NCBI RefSeq assembly: GCF_900130035.1
Contig: NZ_FQXQ01000001.1
Coordinates: 248,001-312,000 of the forward strand
Origin: Wenyingzhuangia marina
GTDB taxonomy: Bacteria > Bacteroidota > Bacteroidia > Flavobacteriales > Flavobacteriaceae
Direction: 5' to 3'
DNA: 64,000 nucleotides
Position numbers and translations under genes: made by a program. The notes under the pieces are model-generated. The model saw only the letters and a program-made list of their open reading frames with translations, had not been told where the DNA came from and searched no databases. Within the stretch, counting starts at the first letter, position 1. Every line of letters begins with the position of its first letter. Below are positions 37,259 through 44,712 of the stretch, piece by piece.

Positions 37259-38456
37259 GATTTCTAGCTTCTCTTTTTTCTAATTCGTTGATATAAGTTT
37301 CCAAATCCTTATCTCCTCTACCCGATAAATTAATCACAATAACCTGATCTTTTTTCAAGTCCATTTTCCCTAAAACAGCCAAAGCATGAGAACTTTCTAA
37401 AGCTGGAATAATCCCTTCTAATTCTGTTAATTCAAAAGCAGCATCCAAAGCTTCTTGATCAGTAGCATTCATAAAAGTTCCTCTACCACTTTCAAACAAA
37501 TGTGCATGTAAAGGTCCTACTCCAGGATAATCTAACCCTGCAGAAATTGAATATGGCTCCGTAATTTGTCCGTATTCATCTTGCATTAAAATGGTTTTTG
37601 ATCCATGAATTACTCCTACTTGTCCTAACTGAGAGGTTGCTGCACTTTCTCCTGAATTAATTCCCAATCCAGCAGCTTCTACGGCTACTAAAGCCACTTC
37701 TTCATCATCCATATAATGATAAAATGCACCTGCTGCATTAGATCCTCCACCAACACAAGCAATAATTGTATCTGGATTTTCTTTTCCAGTTTGTTCTTTT
37801 AACTGCCATTTCATTTCTTCTGAAATAATAGCTTGTAAACGTGCTACCATATCAGGATAAGGATGTGGCCCCACTACAGAACCTATTAAATAATAAGTTT
37901 CTTCTGGGTGTTGAATCCAATCACGAATGGCTTCATTAGTAGCATCTTTTAAAGTTTTAGAACCACTAGTTGCCGCCACTACTTTTGCTCCTAACATTTT
38001 CATACGAGCCACGTTTGGAGCTTGGCGTTTGATATCCACTTCTCCCATAAACACAATACACTCCAAATTCATCAAAGCACAAACTGTAGCTGTTGCCACA
38101 CCGTGCTGCCCCGCTCCTGTTTCGGCAATAATTCTTTTTTTACCTAAGTGCTTGGCAATTAAAATCTGTCCTATAGTATTGTTTACCTTGTGCGCTCCTG
38201 TATGATTTAAATCTTCTCTTTTTAAATAAATATGAGCTCCATATTTTTTAGACAAGTTAGGTGCCAAATACAAAGGCGTTGGCCTCCCAACATATTGTTT
38301 TAATAAATACAAATACTCTTTTTGAAAAGCCTCAGAATTGATAATCTCTAAATAATTATCTTCTAACTCTTTTACGTTTGGATACAACAATTCAGGAATA
38401 TAAGCCCCTCCAAATTGTCCGTAATAACCATGCTCGTCTACTTGAAATTTTGACAT
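37251..38456 (-). CDS. trpB: Tryptophan synthase beta subunit
   Basis: 401 aa. It condenses indole and serine using PLP bound at K90 ([13 protein letters not shown]). Other signatures: [12 protein letters not shown] at the N-terminus, [22 protein letters not shown] (phosphate loop) and [11 protein letters not shown]. It is a TrpB1 form with the trpA gene overlapping its end. The 104-base spacer to trpF upstream contains two repeat elements. Confidence 0.98.
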   Translation of the reverse strand: MSKFQVDEHGYYGQFGGAYIPELLYPNVKELEDNYLEIINSEAFQKEYLYLLKQYVGRPTPLYLAPNLSKKYGAHIYLKREDLNHTGAHKVNNTIGQILIAKHLGKKRIIAETGAGQHGVATATVCALMNLECIVFMGEVDIKRQAPNVARMKMLGAKVVAATSGSKTLKDATNEAIRDWIQHPEETYYLIGSVVGPHPYPDMVARLQAIISEEMKWQLKEQTGKENPDTIIACVGGGSNAAGAFYHYMDDEEVALVAVEAAGLGINSGESAATSQLGQVGVIHGSKTILMQDEYGQITEPYSISAGLDYPGVGPLHAHLFESGRGTFMNATDQEALDAAFELTELEGIIPALESSHALAVLGKMDLKKDQVIVINLSGRGDKDLETYINELEKREARNHE

Positions 38457-38476
38457 CTCTTTATGTTTATTTGCTG

Positions 38477-38520
38477 AACTGTTTATTTGTTAAATCGATT
38501 TAACGATTACAACTAAAACA
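38477..38520. repeat. Inverted repeat in the trpB-trpF spacer
   Basis: Contains the perfect 16-bp palindrome GTTAAATCGATTTAAC at 38489-38504, extended on both sides with weaker complementarity (CTGTTTATTT on the left, GATTACAACTAA on the right). It may belong to the same class of degenerate inverted spacer repeats as the heptamer elements. Confidence 0.55.
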
Positions 38521-38552
38521 AATCAACTTTTTTAATCCTTAATTTCTAAACC

Positions 38553-38579
38553 GTTCTCGACTACGCTCGAACACCTTTT
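38553..38579. repeat. Copy A of a 27-bp repeat overlapping the trpF stop codon
   Basis: GTTCTCGACTACGCTCGAAC followed by ACCTTTT; copy B at 40089-40115 differs at one base. On the minus strand it encodes the last residues GVRA and the TAG stop of trpF. The 20-bp core is an imperfect palindrome. Confidence 0.85.
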
Positions 38580-39190
38580 ATTTCTCTAAAAAATTGTTGT
38601 AACAAATTCACATCTTTTTCCACTCCTTCAACTTCAAACTTACTGTTGATATCTAAAGCATAAATAGGTAAATCTGTTTTTAAAATTTCTTTTACTTTTT
38701 CTATTTCTTCTACTCCAATTCCACCACTTAAGATAAATGGTTTCTTGGATGGATAGTTTTTTAACACCGACCAATCAAAAGTATAACCGTTTCCTCCTTT
38801 GTCTTTTCCCTTGGTATCAAACAGAAAGTAATCTACAAAAGATTCGTAAGCTGCTAATACAGAAAAATCGAACTCGTCTTTAATTGAAAAGACTTTAAAT
38901 AACTCAATATCTAAATCGTAACTATTTAATTCTTGACAATATTCTACAGATTCTGATCCGTGTAATTGCACCGCTTTAAATCCGTATTGATTTACTTTTT
39001 GAACCACATCTCCAATAGGAGCATTAACAAACACCCCTGTTTTTTTGATATTTTCATCAATTTCTGGAATCTCTCCTTCAAAATTTCTAGGTGATTTTGG
39101 ATAAAATATAAAGCCCATGTAGTCTGGTTGTAGTCCAGCTACCGCTTTGATATTCTCCTTGTATTTCATTCCACAAACTTTGGTTTTCAT
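38561..39190 (-). CDS. trpF: Phosphoribosylanthranilate isomerase
   Basis: 209 aa. It isomerises phosphoribosylanthranilate to CdRP. The N-terminus MKTKVCGMKYKENIKAV carries the catalytic Cys (KVCGM), VQLHGSE is the central motif, the catalytic Asp is in YFLFDTKGKDKGGNG and the phosphate is held by LSGGIG. The last four residues (GVRA) and the stop come from an intergenic repeat, so the C-terminus appears altered relative to an ancestral end near FREIK. A 90-base spacer with a heptamer repeat separates it from trpC. Confidence 0.96.
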   Translation of the reverse strand: MKTKVCGMKYKENIKAVAGLQPDYMGFIFYPKSPRNFEGEIPEIDENIKKTGVFVNAPIGDVVQKVNQYGFKAVQLHGSESVEYCQELNSYDLDIELFKVFSIKDEFDFSVLAAYESFVDYFLFDTKGKDKGGNGYTFDWSVLKNYPSKKPFILSGGIGVEEIEKVKEILKTDLPIYALDINSKFEVEGVEKDVNLLQQFFREIKGVRA

Positions 39191-39204
39191 GTTTCTTTAG
39201 AAAT

Positions 39205-39280
39205 GAGTACAGAGTATTAAGTATTGAGTACAGTAGCTAGACTAGCTCTGTACTTTGTACTAACTACTTTGTACTAAAAT
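39205..39280. repeat. Degenerate heptamer repeat with inverted halves, trpF-trpC spacer
   Basis: Left half in 7-bp phase: GAGTACA, GAGTATT, AAGTATT, GAGTACA (39205-39232). Right half, inverse complement in the same phase: TGTACTT, TGTACTA, ACTACTT, TGTACTA (39249-39276). The centre forms a 13-bp hairpin with one bulge (AGTACAG-t-AGCTAG / CTAGCTCTGTACT, 39227-39254). Confidence 0.8.
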
Positions 39281-40063
39281 TTACAATTGTCCTACAAACT
39301 CTTTACAAGCTTGACCCGGATTATCTGTTTTCATAAAGTTTTCTCCAATTAAAAACCCTTGAAAACCATATTGTTTTAATCCCATAATAATTTTAGGATC
39401 ACTAATTCCACTCTCAGAAACCTTGATACAACTATCAGGAATTTTAGAAGCCAATTCTATAGAATGTTCTAAATCTACCTTAAACGTATTTAAGTTTCTG
39501 TTATTAATTCCTATGATTTTATCGTGAGCATCAATTTTATCCAACTCTTCTTGGGTATGGATTTCATACAATACATCCATTCCTAAATCAGTTGCTAATT
39601 GACCGTAGTTTTTTAACTCTTCTTTGGTTAAACAAGCAGCTATTAACAGAATTACATCTGCACCAATAGCTTTTGCTTCTACAATTTGAAAACCATCTAC
39701 CACAAAATCTTTTCTTAGAATTGGTTTTACTTCGTTAATGCTACGTGCTTTCATCAAATCAACCATGGTCCCTCCAAAAAAGTGAGTATCAGTTAAAATG
39801 GATTGTGCTGCAACATTGGCATCTAAATAACCATTGGTTACTTCTAGAATATCAGCCTTATCGTTAATAATTCCTTTAGAAGGAGATTGTCTCTTAAACT
39901 CAGCTATAATTCCTGTAGAACCAACTTCTAATAAAGATTTTTTTAAAGAAAATGGCGTTCTTTTAAAATTAGGGCTCTCTACTAATTTTTGAACTGGTAC
40001 CTCGCTTTTAATTTTGGCAACTTCCTTTTTTTTGTATGCTACTATTTTTTCTAAAATTGTCAT
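39281..40063 (-). CDS. trpC: Indole-3-glycerol phosphate synthase
   Basis: 260 aa, monofunctional. It closes the indole ring from CdRP. Motifs: AEFKRQSPSKG (catalytic Lys region near 54-64), LRKDFVVDGFQI with the catalytic Lys, LYEIHTQEEL and INNRNLNTF, and the phosphate loop SESGI. trpF is a separate gene here, unlike the fused E. coli trpC(F). Confidence 0.97.
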   Translation of the reverse strand: MTILEKIVAYKKKEVAKIKSEVPVQKLVESPNFKRTPFSLKKSLLEVGSTGIIAEFKRQSPSKGIINDKADILEVTNGYLDANVAAQSILTDTHFFGGTMVDLMKARSINEVKPILRKDFVVDGFQIVEAKAIGADVILLIAACLTKEELKNYGQLATDLGMDVLYEIHTQEELDKIDAHDKIIGINNRNLNTFKVDLEHSIELASKIPDSCIKVSESGISDPKIIMGLKQYGFQGFLIGENFMKTDNPGQACKEFVGQL

Positions 40064-40088
40064 GATATAATTAACAATTATGGTTATT

Positions 40089-40115
40089 GTTCTCGACTAC
40101 GCTCGAACGCCTTTT
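40089..40115. repeat. Copy B of the 27-bp repeat in the trpD-trpC spacer
   Basis: GTTCTCGACTACGCTCGAAC followed by GCCTTTT, ending at the trpD stop codon. One base differs from copy A. Confidence 0.85.
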
Positions 40116-41122
40116 TATAATTCAACTAAAGTTTTTAAACTCTGTTTTGCTTTTCCTGATATTAAACTTTCTTTGGCTTTTGCAAAAGATTCTTTAAACG
40201 ACTTGCTATGATCAAAAGTCATTAAAGCATAAGCGGCATTTGTTAAAACTACATTGTTTTGTGCTTCAGTTCCATTTCCATCTAAAATAGAAGTAAAAAT
40301 TTGTGCAGCTTCAGGAACACTATTTCCTCCAAAAATATCAGATGGTTTAACAACCTTCATTCCTATTTCATGAGGCTTAATAATTTGCTCTTTTTCTTTG
40401 GTATACATTTTAAAATTTCCTGTTAAAGAAATTTCATCATATCCATCTAAAGCATGTACTACTGCAAAATTATCAGACGTTTTGCTTAGCACTTCTTTAT
40501 ACAATCTTCCTACATATAAATTAAAAACTCCCACCATTTGGTTTTGAGGCATACTTGGATTGACCAAAGGCCCTAACATATTAAAAAAGGTTTTCATTCC
40601 TAATTCTTTTCTAACAGGCCCTACTGCTGCCATGGCAGGATGAAAAAGAGGTGCATGTAAAAAACAAATACTAGCTTTGTCTATTTGATTTTTTAGAATA
40701 CTCTCATTATTGGTAAACTTGTATCCTAAATATTCTAACATATTTGAAGAACCCGATGCAGATGACACTCCGTAATTACCATGCTTGGCAACTTTGTGTC
40801 CCGTTCCTGCAACAATAAAAGAAGTTAAAGTTGAAATATTAAAAGTATTCTTTCCATCTCCACCCGTTCCACACAAATCAATAGTATTAAAATCTGATAA
40901 ATTGATTTTCAAAGCCAATTCTAACAAAGCTTCTCTAAATCCAGAAAGTTCTGCTACCGTAATGGGTCTCATTAAAAAAACCGTTACAAATGATGCTATC
41001 TGAGAGTGATTACATCCTCCATTGGCAATTTGTATAAAAACTTCTTTGGCTTCTTGTTGAGTTAAATGTTCGTACTCAAATAATCTCGCTAATATTTTCT
41101 TCATTTTCTCAGTATTAGGCAT
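40115..41122 (-). CDS. trpD: Anthranilate phosphoribosyltransferase
   Basis: 335 aa. It transfers phosphoribose from PRPP to anthranilate. Visible: DLCGTGGDGKNTFNIS (PRPP pyrophosphate loop), KHGNYGVSSASGSSNMLE and GPLVNP. It is a stand-alone TrpD, not fused to TrpG. The stop codon abuts repeat copy B; trpG lies 20 bases upstream. Confidence 0.97.
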   Translation of the reverse strand: MPNTEKMKKILARLFEYEHLTQQEAKEVFIQIANGGCNHSQIASFVTVFLMRPITVAELSGFREALLELALKINLSDFNTIDLCGTGGDGKNTFNISTLTSFIVAGTGHKVAKHGNYGVSSASGSSNMLEYLGYKFTNNESILKNQIDKASICFLHAPLFHPAMAAVGPVRKELGMKTFFNMLGPLVNPSMPQNQMVGVFNLYVGRLYKEVLSKTSDNFAVVHALDGYDEISLTGNFKMYTKEKEQIIKPHEIGMKVVKPSDIFGGNSVPEAAQIFTSILDGNGTEAQNNVVLTNAAYALMTFDHSKSFKESFAKAKESLISGKAKQSLKTLVEL

Positions 41123-41142
41123 CCCTCAATAGTTATCTACAA

Positions 41143-41736
41143 CTACTTATTACTCATTTCTTTTTGTGCATTCTCTATAAACTCTCTCACCATAGCTTCA
41201 CCATCTGGCGTTAATATAGACTCTGGATGAAATTGCACAGCACTAATATTATACTTTTCATGTTCAATAGCCATCACACCACCATCTTCATCTAAACAAG
41301 TAATTTTTAATTCTTTTGGCATGGTTTCCCCATCAGCAATCCAAGAGTGATAACGAGCTGCTGTAAAGAAAGTTGGAACTTGTTTAAAAATTAAAGCATC
41401 TTCATCTACTACTTTCATTTCTGTAGCAACTCCATGAAAAACATTGTCCATATTAATGATTTTTCCGCCAAACACTTCTGTAATAGCTTGTAAACCTAAA
41501 CACACGCCAAAAATAGGTCTCTTTCCTGCATATTCAGCAATCACATCCTTTAAAATTCCTGCTTCATCAGGAACTCCTGGTCCTGGAGACAACATGATTA
41601 AATCATAATCTCCCACCACTTCTAACGGAATTTCATCATTTCTAAAAACATCTGGTGTTTCTCCAGTAATTTCCTCTACCATATGAACCAAGTTATAGGT
41701 AAAAGAATCGTAGTTATCTAATATTAATATTTTCAT
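41143..41736 (-). CDS. trpG: Anthranilate synthase glutaminase subunit (component II)
   Basis: 197 aa class I glutamine amidotransferase. The nucleophile is C79 in GVCLGLQA; the His and Glu of the triad are in VQFHPESIL near the end; LSPGPG is the oxyanion/glutamine strip. It supplies ammonia to TrpE. It might also serve p-aminobenzoate synthesis if no separate PabA exists. It lies 71 bases downstream of trpE, across a heptamer-repeat spacer. Confidence 0.96.
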   Translation of the reverse strand: MKILILDNYDSFTYNLVHMVEEITGETPDVFRNDEIPLEVVGDYDLIMLSPGPGVPDEAGILKDVIAEYAGKRPIFGVCLGLQAITEVFGGKIINMDNVFHGVATEMKVVDEDALIFKQVPTFFTAARYHSWIADGETMPKELKITCLDEDGGVMAIEHEKYNISAVQFHPESILTPDGEAMVREFIENAQKEMSNK

Positions 41737-41742
41737 ACTTTT

Positions 41743-41807
41743 TTAGCTTTTGGCTCTTGGCTCTTGGCTATTAGCTAATGACTAACAACTAAGGGCTAAA
41801 AGCTAAT
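41743..41807. repeat. Degenerate heptamer repeat with inverted halves, trpE-trpG spacer
   Basis: Left half: TTAGCTT, TTGGCTC, TTGGCTC, TTGGCTA, TTAGCTA (41743-41777). Right half in shifted reading: TGACTAA, CAACTAA, GGGCTAA, AAGCTAA (41779-41806), the reverse complement of TTAGnnn. The outer ends pair as a 12-bp stem (41743-41754 with 41795-41806, one mismatch). It fills almost the whole spacer. Confidence 0.8.
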
Positions 41808-43202
41808 TTATATTTTCTCTGCCAGTACCAAAGCTTTCTTTAGTGCCGCTAACTTATTATTTACTTCTTGTAACTCTCCTTCTTCTGTAGAATCTGTAAC
41901 AATTCCCGCTCCCGCTTGGTAATACAATGTGTTATTTTTACTCACAAAAGATCTAATGGCAATAGCTAAATTTACCTCTCCAGACAAACCAATTACCCCT
42001 ACAGCTCCACCGTAAAAACCTCTACTTTGTGCCTCGTAGGTATCAATTAATTGCATGGCTTTATATTTTGGAGCACCACTTAAAGTTCCTGCAGGAAAGG
42101 TATCTCCAACAATTTTTAAAGGATTCCCTTTGATTTTACCTTCTACAGTAGAAACCAAGTGAATTACGTGACTAAAATATTGTACTTCTTTAAAAACCTC
42201 GACCGTTACATTCTTAGCATGTTTACTTAAGTCATTACGTGCTAAATCTACCAACATTACATGTTCTGCAGTTTCTTTTTTATCGTTCGATAATTTTTCT
42301 CCCAACAAATGATCTTCTCTTGCGTTTCCTGTTCTTCTAAACGTTCCTGCAATTGGATTGATGGTTGCAATTCCTTTTTGTACTTTAATTTGTGCTTCTG
42401 GTGATGAGCCCATCAAACGGAAACTACCATAATCAAAATAGAATAAATATGGAGATGGATTGATGGAACGTAAGGCTCTATACAAATTAAAATCATCTCC
42501 TTGATATTTTTGTTGAAATTGTCTAGACAAAACAATTTGAAAAACATCACCACGCTTACAATGTGCTTTTCCTTTTCTTACATATTCTTTAAACTCTTCA
42601 TCTGTACAGCTTGATGTTTCGCTATCTGCATCATAAGAAAAACTTTGTGTTTGATAAGTTGGATTGTTAATAATTGAAATAATTTCATCAATATTTGATT
42701 CCTCTCCTTCTGGAACATTTTCAATCACAACCATTTCATCATTAAAATGATTGATGGCAATTATGTATCTGTAAAAACTATATTGTAAAAACGGAATGGC
42801 TGATTCTGCTTGCTTAGCACTTAACTTAATGTTTTCAAAATATTGAACTGCATCATATGTTGAATATCCATACAAACCATTATAGGCCTTGTGAGCTTCA
42901 TCACAATCTGTTTGAATAAGATCACTGTAATATTGAAAAATTTCGTGAAAATTTCTCTGCAAAGGAGCACTTGTTAACAACTCTCCTTTATACACTAAAT
43001 TTAAAGCCTCTTTTTCAACTTTAATATTTACCAAAGGATCTATAGCCATAAAAGAATAACTATCTTCTTTTGAATGATAGTCTGAACCTTCTAATAAAAC
43101 GGTGTTTGCAAAACGATCTCTAAATCTTAAATAAAGCGACACAGGAGTAACTGTATCGGCCATTTGTTCTTTAATAACGGTCTTAAACTGTAATTTTTTC
43201 AT
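41808..43202 (-). CDS. trpE: Anthranilate synthase component I
   Basis: 464 aa. It converts chorismate to anthranilate with ammonia from TrpG. The chorismate-binding domain shows FQIVLSRQFQ, LMGSSPEAQIKV, INPIAGTFRRTG, ELVMLVDLARND-like EHVMLVDLARNDL and GTLSGAPKYKAM. The Trp feedback site, usually LLES, reads LLEGS at 36-40, a one-residue variant. It is the first structural gene of the operon. Its ATG is preceded by the attenuator and leader peptide gene. Confidence 0.97.
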   Translation of the reverse strand: MKKLQFKTVIKEQMADTVTPVSLYLRFRDRFANTVLLEGSDYHSKEDSYSFMAIDPLVNIKVEKEALNLVYKGELLTSAPLQRNFHEIFQYYSDLIQTDCDEAHKAYNGLYGYSTYDAVQYFENIKLSAKQAESAIPFLQYSFYRYIIAINHFNDEMVVIENVPEGEESNIDEIISIINNPTYQTQSFSYDADSETSSCTDEEFKEYVRKGKAHCKRGDVFQIVLSRQFQQKYQGDDFNLYRALRSINPSPYLFYFDYGSFRLMGSSPEAQIKVQKGIATINPIAGTFRRTGNAREDHLLGEKLSNDKKETAEHVMLVDLARNDLSKHAKNVTVEVFKEVQYFSHVIHLVSTVEGKIKGNPLKIVGDTFPAGTLSGAPKYKAMQLIDTYEAQSRGFYGGAVGVIGLSGEVNLAIAIRSFVSKNNTLYYQAGAGIVTDSTEEGELQEVNNKLAALKKALVLAEKI

Positions 43203-43216
43203 ACGTTATAAACTAT

Positions 43217-43246
43217 AAAAAAAGGCTTATCGTGAGATAAGCCTTT
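43217..43246 (-). promoter_or_regulatory. Transcription attenuator (terminator hairpin) of the trp operon
   Basis: In the transcript sense the stem AAAGGCTTAT / ATAAGCCTTT encloses the loop CTCACG and is followed by seven T. It lies between trpL and trpE, only 15-20 bases before the trpE ATG, so termination here would switch off the operon. The loop CTCACG is complementary to CGTGAG at 43284-43279, just after the trpL stop, giving a possible antiterminator. Confidence 0.85.
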
Positions 43247-43289
43247 ATATATTTATTTTTTTAAAATACACATTGATACTCACGCTTAA

Positions 43290-43337
43290 TTAATTAAGAG
43301 TGTACCACCACCAAGTATTTTTTCTATCTAATTTCAT
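43290..43337 (-). CDS. trpL: trp operon leader peptide
   Basis: 15 codons reading MKLDRKNTWWWYTLN, stop TAA at 43292-43290. Three consecutive UGG codons (9-11) followed by Tyr are the hallmark of a tryptophan leader peptide. The ATG lies about six bases from the -7 box, so the mRNA probably begins with AUG (leaderless). Ribosome stalling on the Trp codons when charged tRNA-Trp is scarce would cover ACTC (43301-43298), which otherwise can pair with GAGT (43281-43278). That frees CGTGAG to pair with the terminator loop and allows readthrough into trpE. It is below the usual annotation length limit. Confidence 0.88.
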   Translation of the reverse strand: MKLDRKNTWWWYTLN

Positions 43338-43342
43338 TGACA

Positions 43343-43373
43343 CAAATTTAACATTCATTTTTAATAAACCAAA
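43343..43373 (-). promoter_or_regulatory. Promoter of the trp operon
   Basis: On the minus strand a full consensus: -33 TTTG at 43373-43370, a 19-base spacer, and -7 TAAATTTG at 43350-43343. The predicted start coincides with the trpL ATG at 43337. Confidence 0.8.
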
Positions 43374-43495
43374 TTATTTGAGTTCTAAATATTTTAAGTG
43401 TTTTTAAGAAGGAAAAGTTATTAAAATAACCTCTACACAAACTCTTTTTAAAAGATTTTTGGTACTTTAACTAAAATTATAAAACTATAAAAAAA

Positions 43496-43885
43496 ATGAA
43501 TTGGTTTATAAAAGTATTAAAACAATACGCAGATTTTAACGGGAGAGCAAGAAGAAAAGAGTATTGGATGTTTACATTGTTCTCCTCATTAATTAGTTAT
43601 GCTATACAAGGAATATATTACGCTACAGAGATGGAACCTTTTAACTACTTAAACATGGCATTCTCAATAGCCATTTTAATTCCATCTTTAGCAGTGTCTG
43701 TAAGAAGACTCCATGACGTTAATAAAAGTGGTTGGTTTTTATTATTATACCTTTTACCAATTGTTGGTTGGATTTGGTTACTTATTCTACTCTGTAAAAA
43801 CGGAGAGGAAGGTCCAAACCAATATGGTTCTGATCCAAAAAACCCTACTGATGAGTTAGATGAAATTGGTACCGCACAAGCTTAA
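43496..43885 (+). CDS. DUF805 family membrane protein
   Basis: 129 aa. The N-terminus MNWFIKVLKQYADFNGRARRKEYWMF and the segment AVSVRRLHDVNKSGWFLLLYLLPIVGWIWLLILLCK are the DUF805 signature; the four hydrophobic helices and the tail GEEGPNQYGSDP agree. DUF805 proteins (YhaH/YhaI-like) are small inner-membrane proteins of unknown function. It is divergent from the trp operon and closed by a hairpin. Confidence 0.92.
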   Translation: MNWFIKVLKQYADFNGRARRKEYWMFTLFSSLISYAIQGIYYATEMEPFNYLNMAFSIAILIPSLAVSVRRLHDVNKSGWFLLLYLLPIVGWIWLLILLCKNGEEGPNQYGSDPKNPTDELDEIGTAQA

Positions 43886-43899
43886 AAATTATAACAATA

Positions 43900-43935
43900 A
43901 AAAAGCCTCTTTAAAATTAAAGAGGCTTTTTTTAT
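43900..43935. terminator. Bidirectional intrinsic terminator
   Basis: AAAAGCCTCTTTAA / TTAAAGAGGCTTTT with a 2-base loop, A-run and T-run, between convergent DUF805 and RDD genes. Confidence 0.88.
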
Positions 43936-43936
43936 A

Positions 43937-44689
43937 TTACATATTCTGAGTGTAATAATTATAATCTTTAATTACCGTATCTAAAAACTGTTCTGTGGTT
44001 TGTTCTGGTAATGGTTCCTTATTCATAACTATCACTACTTTTTCTCTTAACTTTATTAACAAGTCTTGATCTTTTTTTGCTTTCGCTCTGATAAAATTTT
44101 CTTTGATAATTCTTACATCATTGTCCGACAACCTTACTACTGAAGGATAAGTAGGTTGATAGTTATTAGTTGAAATGGTTTCGTCTAAAATAGTGTGACT
44201 AATATCTACTTTATTTCTTAAACTCACTACGGCTGTTCCAGAAGCCATTCCTCCCAAACGTTGTCCTTTTTTAGAACTCCCTATAAAAATCAACGCAATA
44301 ATTCCAGAAAACATATTTAAATCTACAATACGCATGATCCACCTGATGAAAAAATCTATAAAACCTGTTTGGTAACCATCAATTTTTAAAACCTTAAGTT
44401 TCATCACTTTTTTTCCTACGGTTTGTCCGTTAAAAAAAGCCTCCATAACAAGCGTATAAAAAATAACTGGTATCCCTAAAACAATTACAACCGCCATCAT
44501 AGACCAGTTGTCTAATCCTTGAAAACTTTTTAAAAGATCTAAAAGCCCAAATAAAACATAGGCTACTATTGATATATAGGCTCCCTTAATTAAGAAATCT
44601 ATAAACCACGCTAACATACGATGATTGAGCTCTGCAGACTTAAAATCTAAGTTTACATTTTGCGTAGTGGTTATTTGTATTTCTGCCAT
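43937..44689 (-). CDS. RDD family membrane protein
   Basis: 250 aa. RMLAWFIDFLIKG near 24-36 is the RDD motif, followed by hydrophobic segments at about 32-52, 62-85 and 120-140 and the segment FNGQTVGKKVMKLKVLKIDG typical of the family. Residues 175-250 form a charged, soluble tail. The role of RDD proteins is mostly unknown (possible ion transport). It is divergent, 23 bases from the SpoIIM-like gene, a common neighbourhood in Bacteroidota and probably functionally linked. Confidence 0.9.
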   Translation of the reverse strand: MAEIQITTTQNVNLDFKSAELNHRMLAWFIDFLIKGAYISIVAYVLFGLLDLLKSFQGLDNWSMMAVVIVLGIPVIFYTLVMEAFFNGQTVGKKVMKLKVLKIDGYQTGFIDFFIRWIMRIVDLNMFSGIIALIFIGSSKKGQRLGGMASGTAVVSLRNKVDISHTILDETISTNNYQPTYPSVVRLSDNDVRIIKENFIRAKAKKDQDLLIKLREKVVIVMNKEPLPEQTTEQFLDTVIKDYNYYTQNM

Positions 44690-44712
44690 TTTATCAGGTT
44701 ATTTGTTTTACT

